Source: UBA11475 sp902486425 (GTDB lineage: Bacteria > Bacillota > Clostridia > Christensenellales > Borkfalkiaceae). Taken from it: a DNA stretch of 64,000 nt. Shown piece by piece: positions 60,028 to 64,000 of this stretch; position 1 is the first letter of the stretch, and each line of letters starts with the position of its first letter. The notes beneath the pieces were generated by a model. That model worked only from the letters and a program-made list of their open reading frames with translations, was not told the DNA's origin and did not search any database. The stretch lies in NCBI GenBank assembly GCA_902486425.1, contig CABTOK010000004.1, positions 1 to 64,000 of the forward strand, given 5' to 3'. Both the position numbers and the translations under genes were made by a program.

Positions 60028-60253
60028 TTTTATTCCTTCCTTGTTTAATTCGATTTTATCGAAATTTATTTTTTATTTTCGCAAATTTTTATATAAAAAT
60101 AAAACTCGCTTTTTAATTTTATTTTTTTTCGGGCGTATTGTCAAATAATTTAACCTTATTTTACTTTATTTAAGCCTCTATTAAGACAAAATTATTGTTT
60201 TACCGCTTAATTTTGTGTTTTTTGCCCGATTTTTTTTAATATACGGGCTATTT
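60028..60253. other. AT-rich gap between dnaN and rpmH
   Basis: 225 bp of AT-rich sequence with an incomplete GCCCG/CGGGC dyad near 60221-60250. It must hold the rpmH promoter, but I cannot fix it. dnaA is not here, unlike most Bacillota. Confidence 0.5.
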
Positions 60254-61357
60254 TTAGCCGTTTATTCTTATCGGAATTACGAGATAAGTGTAATCGGTAT
60301 TGAGTACAGGCATCATAACGCACGGATCTATGGGAGAATTGAGATTCATGCTGATGAATTCTTCGTCAGTGGTTTTAAGATAGTCAAGTAAATATCTTCC
60401 GTTAAAAGCTATCGTTACGTCTTTACCGTCTACGGTAACGGGAATATTTTCGTTTACGGTTCCTATTTCGGATTTAGCGAGAACGTTCATAAAACCGTCT
60501 TTTATTTCGAGCTTTACTACGTTAAGCTTTTCCGATCTTGCGACTACGCTCGCTCTTTCTATACTGCCGACAAACATCTGTCTGTTTATTCTTACGTTCG
60601 TGATGAATTCTTTCGGCATAATGTCCTTATATCTTATAAAGTCGCCCTTTATAAGTCTTGAAATAAGTACGGTATCCGATACTTCTACCTTAAGGGCGTT
60701 GTCTTCCACGCTTATTCTTAAAACGTCGTCGTCTTTATTTAAAAGTCTCGTTATTTCCATAAGAGTTCTCGAAGGAACGATGGCTTTGAAGTTACCCGTT
60801 TTTAAGAGAAGTTCTTTTTTTACGACGGACATTCTGAATCCGTCGAGAGCGACTACGGTGAGACCGTCGTTATCTATTTCGAAAAGACAGCCTTTAAGAA
60901 CAGGTCTCGAATCGTCCGTCGCGCATGCGAAAACGGTCTTTTCTACCACAGATTTAAAATCGGACTGCTTCATATCGAAGTAATTCGCGTTTACGTTCTT
61001 GCTGATTTTAGGATAATCTTCGGCGTTCATTACCTGAATGTCCGAATTGCTGTCGGCGTATCTTATTTGAAGTTTATCGCCTTCCGGTTTATACAGTTCG
61101 ACCTGTTCGCCTTCGAGTTTTTTTACAAAATCGCCGAAAACTTTACCGGTAACTACGGTTTCGCCTTCCATAAGAACGTCGGCTTTTATAGTTTTTTCGA
61201 TGGTAAGTTCGGTATCGGTCGCGGTAAGAACAAGTTTATCCCCTGAAGCGGAAAGTTTTATCCCTTCGAGCACGGGATTTGTTGTTTTTGAGTTAAGTGC
61301 CTTGGATACGGTCAGAACCGCGTCCGAAAGATCAAGACCGTTGCAAATGAGTTTCAT
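60254..61357 (-). CDS. dnaN: DNA polymerase III beta subunit (sliding clamp)
   Basis: 367 residues, three repeated clamp domains of about 120 residues. Starts M-K-L-I-C-N-G and ends P-I-R-I-N-G, close to the usual M-P-M-R-x. R-P-V-L-K-G near 149 and the D-G-F-R-M-S near 172 are family motifs. Encircles DNA and tethers polymerase. ATG has GGAG 6 nt upstream. The promoter is at 61424-61452. It is next to a probable origin, but dnaA is not beside it. Confidence 0.96.
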   Translation of the reverse strand: MKLICNGLDLSDAVLTVSKALNSKTTNPVLEGIKLSASGDKLVLTATDTELTIEKTIKADVLMEGETVVTGKVFGDFVKKLEGEQVELYKPEGDKLQIRYADSNSDIQVMNAEDYPKISKNVNANYFDMKQSDFKSVVEKTVFACATDDSRPVLKGCLFEIDNDGLTVVALDGFRMSVVKKELLLKTGNFKAIVPSRTLMEITRLLNKDDDVLRISVEDNALKVEVSDTVLISRLIKGDFIRYKDIMPKEFITNVRINRQMFVGSIERASVVARSEKLNVVKLEIKDGFMNVLAKSEIGTVNENIPVTVDGKDVTIAFNGRYLLDYLKTTDEEFISMNLNSPIDPCVMMPVLNTDYTYLVIPIRING

Positions 61358-61423
61358 ATTGTCTCCGTAATTTTTAATTTGTCGCGTATTTATTACAGGC
61401 TCCGCATTATTTACAGCTTATAT

Positions 61424-61452
61424 ATTATATAATACAAAGGTAAAAAAAGCAA
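61424..61452 (-). promoter_or_regulatory. Promoter of dnaN
   Basis: Reverse strand: TTGCTT (61447-61452), 17-bp spacer, TATAAT (61424-61429). Confidence 0.78.
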
Positions 61453-61459
61453 ACATATA

Positions 61460-61868
61460 TGACAAAAAGTTATCAACCGCTTTATTAGTCCGTTTTACGG
61501 GATTTTTATAAATTTTTTAATGAAAAAAACTTTCCGTCCTTTCGGTTGTAAGATTTATTTTTAATTTTTTTAAATAATATCGGTAATATTAGTATAACTC
61601 TGTTGAATTGTTGAAAAGTAAAAAAATATCATAAAAAATCTTAATATTTTAAAGTGTAAAAAGTGTTTGTAACTTTGTTTGTTCCGGTTAAAATTTATGT
61701 TGATTGTTTGTAAAGAGAGTTGATAACTTCTTCCGGCTTCGATTTTAATTTCAAAATAAAGTAATCGTTAAAAAAGTTATCTACAAAGTTATCAACCGTG
61801 TTGAAAAGTTAATTTTAAATTTTGTCGAGAATGTTGATAATTTTTTTTTAAAGTGATATAATCGGGGT
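61460..61868. other. Probable replication origin (oriC) with DnaA boxes
   Basis: An AT-rich gap between divergent dnaN and rsmG with at least five DnaA-box-like sites: TTATCAACC (61470-61478), TTATCAACT (reverse, 61718-61726), TTATCTACA (61777-61785), TTATCAACC (61789-61797) and a perfect TTATCAACA (reverse, 61832-61840). T- and A-rich stretches between them could serve as the unwinding element. The position next to rpmH, dnaN and rsmG is that of oriC in Bacillota. GC skew was not calculated. Confidence 0.8.
61834..61862 (+). promoter_or_regulatory. Promoter for a leaderless rsmG transcript, overlapping a DnaA box
   Basis: TTGATA (61834-61839), 17-bp spacer, TATAAT (61857-61862), then 6 nt to ATG 61869. 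The -35 lies inside the DnaA box at 61832-61840. Confidence 0.78.
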
Positions 61869-62549
61869 ATGAAAACTTTTTTTGACGAAGCAGGTATAAA
61901 AATATCGGACGAACAAATTAATATGTTCGCCGCCTATAAAGATCTATTAAAAACTTATAACGACAGGTTTAATCTTACCGCTATAACCGAAGACGAAGAG
62001 ATTATAAAAAAGCATTTTATAGACAGCGTTTTATATTGCGATAAATTAAAAGGAAAAACGCTTATAGACGTAGGTTCAGGCGGCGGGTTTCCGGCTGTTC
62101 CGATTAAGATTATGCGTCCCGATATAGAAGTTACCATGCTCGAAGCAACAGGCAAAAAGTGCATGTTCTTAAAAGAAGTCGTAAAGGAGCTTAATCTTAC
62201 CGGCGTAACAGTTATAAATAACAGAGCCGAAGAACTTGCAAAAGATATTAAGTACAGGGAGAACTTCGATATATGCACGGCGAGAGCGGTCGCGAGACTC
62301 AACACGCTTTCGGAATACTGTATTCCGTTTGTTAAACCTGGCGGAAATTTTATTGCATTCAAAGCCGACGCGGAAGAAGAGATAAAAGAAGCAAAAAGCG
62401 CAGTGAAAATACTCGGCGGTAAGCTTAAAGGTACTGTTTTGTTCGACCTGTTCGGTAATAAACGTACCGTTGTGGTTATAAATAAGGTACAAAAAACGCC
62501 AGAAAAGTATCCGCGCGGAAACGGAAAGGAACGAAAAAAGCCGTTATGA
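61869..62549 (+). CDS. rsmG: 16S rRNA (guanine527-N7)-methyltransferase
   Basis: Methylates G527 of 16S rRNA with S-adenosylmethionine. 226 residues. The N-terminal helix with Y-x-D-L-L-K-x-Y-N-D-R-F-N-L-T-A-I near 23-39, then H-F-I-D-S, and the SAM loop D-V-G-S-G-G-G-F-P-A-V-P near 72-83. R-A-E-E-L and T-A-R-A-V-A-R-L motifs follow. All expected parts are present. There is no Shine-Dalgarno; the -10 box is 6 nt before the ATG. Overlaps the SLOG gene by 4 bp. mnmE and mnmG, its usual partners near the origin, are not in the window. Confidence 0.95.
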   Translation: MKTFFDEAGIKISDEQINMFAAYKDLLKTYNDRFNLTAITEDEEIIKKHFIDSVLYCDKLKGKTLIDVGSGGGFPAVPIKIMRPDIEVTMLEATGKKCMFLKEVVKELNLTGVTVINNRAEELAKDIKYRENFDICTARAVARLNTLSEYCIPFVKPGGNFIAFKADAEEEIKEAKSAVKILGGKLKGTVLFDLFGNKRTVVVINKVQKTPEKYPRGNGKERKKPL

Positions 62550-63112
62550 AGAACTATCTCGATTCAGTATATGAGTTTCCGCAAGAAACCGCATGCACGG
62601 TTACCGGACATAGAATACTCGAACGTAAATTCGATAATAACGTATTAAAAAGCGATCTTGCCGAAATAATAAAAAGCGGATATAAAGTTTTTAACGTCGG
62701 TATGGCGATGGGATTCGATATGGCTTGTTTTAACGCTTTGTCGGAACTTAAAAAAACGTATAAAGACATAAAGATCGTTGCATGCGTTCCGTGCAAAAAT
62801 CAGTACGAGTATTATCCTCAGAATATAAGAGAAAAATATTCCGAATTTTTAAAAATCGCGGATAAAATTTATGTTCTGCAAGAAAATTACGACGAATTCT
62901 GCATGAGAAACCGTAATATCTTTATGGTAAAAAATTGTTCGCTCGTATACTCTTATATTTATAAAATTTCGGGCGGAACATATCAAACGGTAAGACTTGC
63001 TTCCGATTACGACAAACCGATAAAATCTTACGGATTTTCTGTTAACTTAAACGAAATCTGTTCCTGTAATGTGCCGACGGAAAATAAGACAGAAGAAAAC
63101 GAAAACAAATAA
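62546..63112 (+). CDS. SLOG-family (DUF1273/YpsA-like) protein
   Basis: 188 residues with a Rossmann-like nucleotide-binding fold of the SLOG superfamily. C-T-V-T-G-H-R near 17-23, then G-M-A-M-G-F-D-M-A-C near 51-60, C-V-P-C-K-N-Q near 79, and the motif M-V-K-N-C-S near 127 match the YpsA/DUF1273 group, thought to sense nucleotide ligands. Role unknown; in B. subtilis YpsA affects cell division. The last 30 residues are polar. Starts at ATGA overlapping the rsmG stop, so the two are translated from one message. Confidence 0.85.
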   Translation: MKNYLDSVYEFPQETACTVTGHRILERKFDNNVLKSDLAEIIKSGYKVFNVGMAMGFDMACFNALSELKKTYKDIKIVACVPCKNQYEYYPQNIREKYSEFLKIADKIYVLQENYDEFCMRNRNIFMVKNCSLVYSYIYKISGGTYQTVRLASDYDKPIKSYGFSVNLNEICSCNVPTENKTEENENK

Positions 63113-63145
63113 CCCTTGCCTGATTTAAGCAAGGGTTATTTGTTT
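63111..63145 (+). terminator. Terminator after rsmG-SLOG operon
   Basis: AACCCTTGC/GCAAGGGTT hairpin followed by a T-rich stretch (ATTTGTTT). Confidence 0.75.
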
Positions 63146-63230
63146 AATATTTATTTTAATAAAAAAACGATTTTAATTATAAGAGTAAAGAACCGATAAA
63201 ATGTTGTTTTATTGTGTTTTTTAAGCCGAA

Positions 63231-63791
63231 TTAAAGCGGTATTTTAAAATAAAGGTATGTGTCGTCGCTACCTGTATTATTGAAACCAGACCGCAGCAGA
63301 GTATTTTTTGAAGCGTTGTTTTGTAAAAAACATTTTGCTTTTATAACTGAAGGCTTGAACTTTTTAATATACTCTATCATAGCTTTTACGGCTTCGGTAG
63401 CGAATCCGAATCCCTGATAATTTTTAAAAAGTCTTATTCCTATTTCGACTTCGCTGCTTCCGTTAAAGTTATGAAAAACTCCTTCGCCTATCATTTTATT
63501 GTGAGAATAGTCGCTGTTATTTTTTATTGAATTTCCGTTTTTAAGTCTTATAGCGAGAGAATATTCTTCTTTTTTTCTCTTAAGGGAAGTCATAAAGTCA
63601 TAAAAATAATCGGGCGAAGGCTCTTTTTTCTCAGGTAAATCTTCATGGTAATCGTATCCCCAGTATTTATTGAGTTTGTCGTCTGTGTAAAGAGCGTAAT
63701 ATTCGTTTTTATCGTTCGGAGTAACGTCGTCTATTATGAGTCTTTCGGTTTCTATAACCGGATTTTTTATTTTATCGAAAAGCAGTTCCAT
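63231..63791 (-). CDS. GNAT-family N-acetyltransferase (RimJ/RimL type)
   Basis: 186 residues. Begins with I-E-T-E-R-L-I-I-D-D typical of the RimJ/RimL group. The acetyl-CoA loop is in K-N-Y-Q-G-F-G-F-A-T-E-A (about 135-146), with a Q-x-x-G-x-A pattern (G-F-G-F-A). N-N-A-S-K-N-T-L-L-R-S-G-F near 168 is typical. Acetylates protein N-termini, antibiotics or metabolites; substrate unknown. No clear ribosome site before ATG 63791. Single gene. Confidence 0.85.
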   Translation of the reverse strand: MELLFDKIKNPVIETERLIIDDVTPNDKNEYYALYTDDKLNKYWGYDYHEDLPEKKEPSPDYFYDFMTSLKRKKEEYSLAIRLKNGNSIKNNSDYSHNKMIGEGVFHNFNGSSEVEIGIRLFKNYQGFGFATEAVKAMIEYIKKFKPSVIKAKCFLQNNASKNTLLRSGFNNTGSDDTYLYFKIPL

Positions 63792-63902
63792 TTTATAATT
63801 TTTTTTAATTTTAATGCGTTTTATGGTTATTTGGCGTATTTAAAATATAGTATAAGAGTAAAAATAAGAGTAAAACTCGCCGTAAGCGCAACGTTAAATT
63901 TA

Positions 63903-63932
63903 AGGCTCGCTTTTAATAAAGCGAGCCTTTTA
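63903..63932 (-). terminator. Terminator after the partial gene at the right edge
   Basis: AAGGCTCGC/GCGAGCCTT hairpin with AAA/TTT inner pairs; on the reverse strand it follows the stop codon at 63947. Confidence 0.78.
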
Positions 63933-63946
63933 TAACGATATTTTAA

Positions 63947-64000
63947 TTACTTGTTTTCGGCGGGTTTTGTTGTCGCAGTCGTTTTTGTCGTTTTGGTTGC
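63947..64000 (-). CDS. C-terminal tail of a Lys/Thr/Ala-rich protein (cut by the window edge)
   Basis: Only 17 residues are visible: A-T-K-T-T-K-T-T-A-T-T-K-P-A-E-N-K then TAA. Basic low-complexity tails of this type end several nucleoid- or ribosome-linked proteins, but the family cannot be named from this piece. The stop is followed by a good terminator, so it is a real gene end. Confidence 0.6.
   Translation of the reverse strand, partial: ATKTTKTTATTKPAENK

Overview
The window looks like a chromosomal segment of a low- to mid-GC Bacillota bacterium, most likely an uncultured gut member of the Clostridia. The signs are the rpmH-rnpA-yidD-yidC-jag cluster, Shine-Dalgarno sites of AGGAGG type, lysine (L-box) and magnesium (M-box) riboswitches, LL-diaminopimelate aminotransferase-type lysine synthesis, many lipobox proteins, and several glycoside hydrolases (GH1, GH30, GH31, GH43). 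No phage, insertion sequence or CRISPR array is visible. Genus cannot be decided from the sequence alone.

Left part (1-23 kb). At the left edge is a cut, frame-broken surface protein built of about 51-residue repeats. It is followed by cca, a lipid kinase of the DagK type, tRNA-Met and tRNA-Glu from one consensus promoter, a nonsense-mutated AraC relic facing a GH30 hydrolase, a 1400-residue lipoprotein with eleven paired-cysteine repeats, a MATE exporter, an MBL-fold hydrolase and an exonuclease/phosphatase-family protein. Next comes a lysine riboswitch with terminator that controls a two-gene amino-acid ABC transporter. Its binding domain appears circularly permuted and fused to the permease. 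A membrane-anchored papain-like protease and an unknown membrane protein close this part.

Middle part (23-40.7 kb). This holds shikimate-pathway genes (an aroE-aroK fusion overlapping aroQ), a GH31 glucosidase divergent from an AraC regulator, mgtE behind an M-box, a metallophosphoesterase-fold protein that has lost all five metal-site motifs, an initiator tRNA, an SDR enzyme, an AT-rich and probably acquired metallophosphoesterase, a YegP-like protein, mscL, fhs, gltX and radC.

Right part (40.9-64 kb). A 2360-residue lipoprotein is co-transcribed with a GH43 lipoprotein, probably for capture and cleavage of a plant or host glycan. Divergent from it is a tight dapA-dapB-dapF-dapL operon, then bglA (GH1), tRNA-Pro, and the origin-proximal cluster jag-yidC-yidD-rnpA-rpmH plus dnaN. 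A cluster of DnaA boxes between dnaN and rsmG marks the probable replication origin. dnaA is not in the window. rsmG, a SLOG-family gene, a GNAT acetyltransferase and the tail of a Lys/Thr-rich protein end the window.

Cross-cutting signals: four genes (30444, 31904, 40647 reverse, 61869) have consensus promoters whose -10 box lies exactly 6 nt before the start codon, so they should give leaderless mRNAs. A roughly 20-bp motif recurs eight times in one orientation, once inside dapL and once at the junction of the two truncated genes near 7.6 kb.
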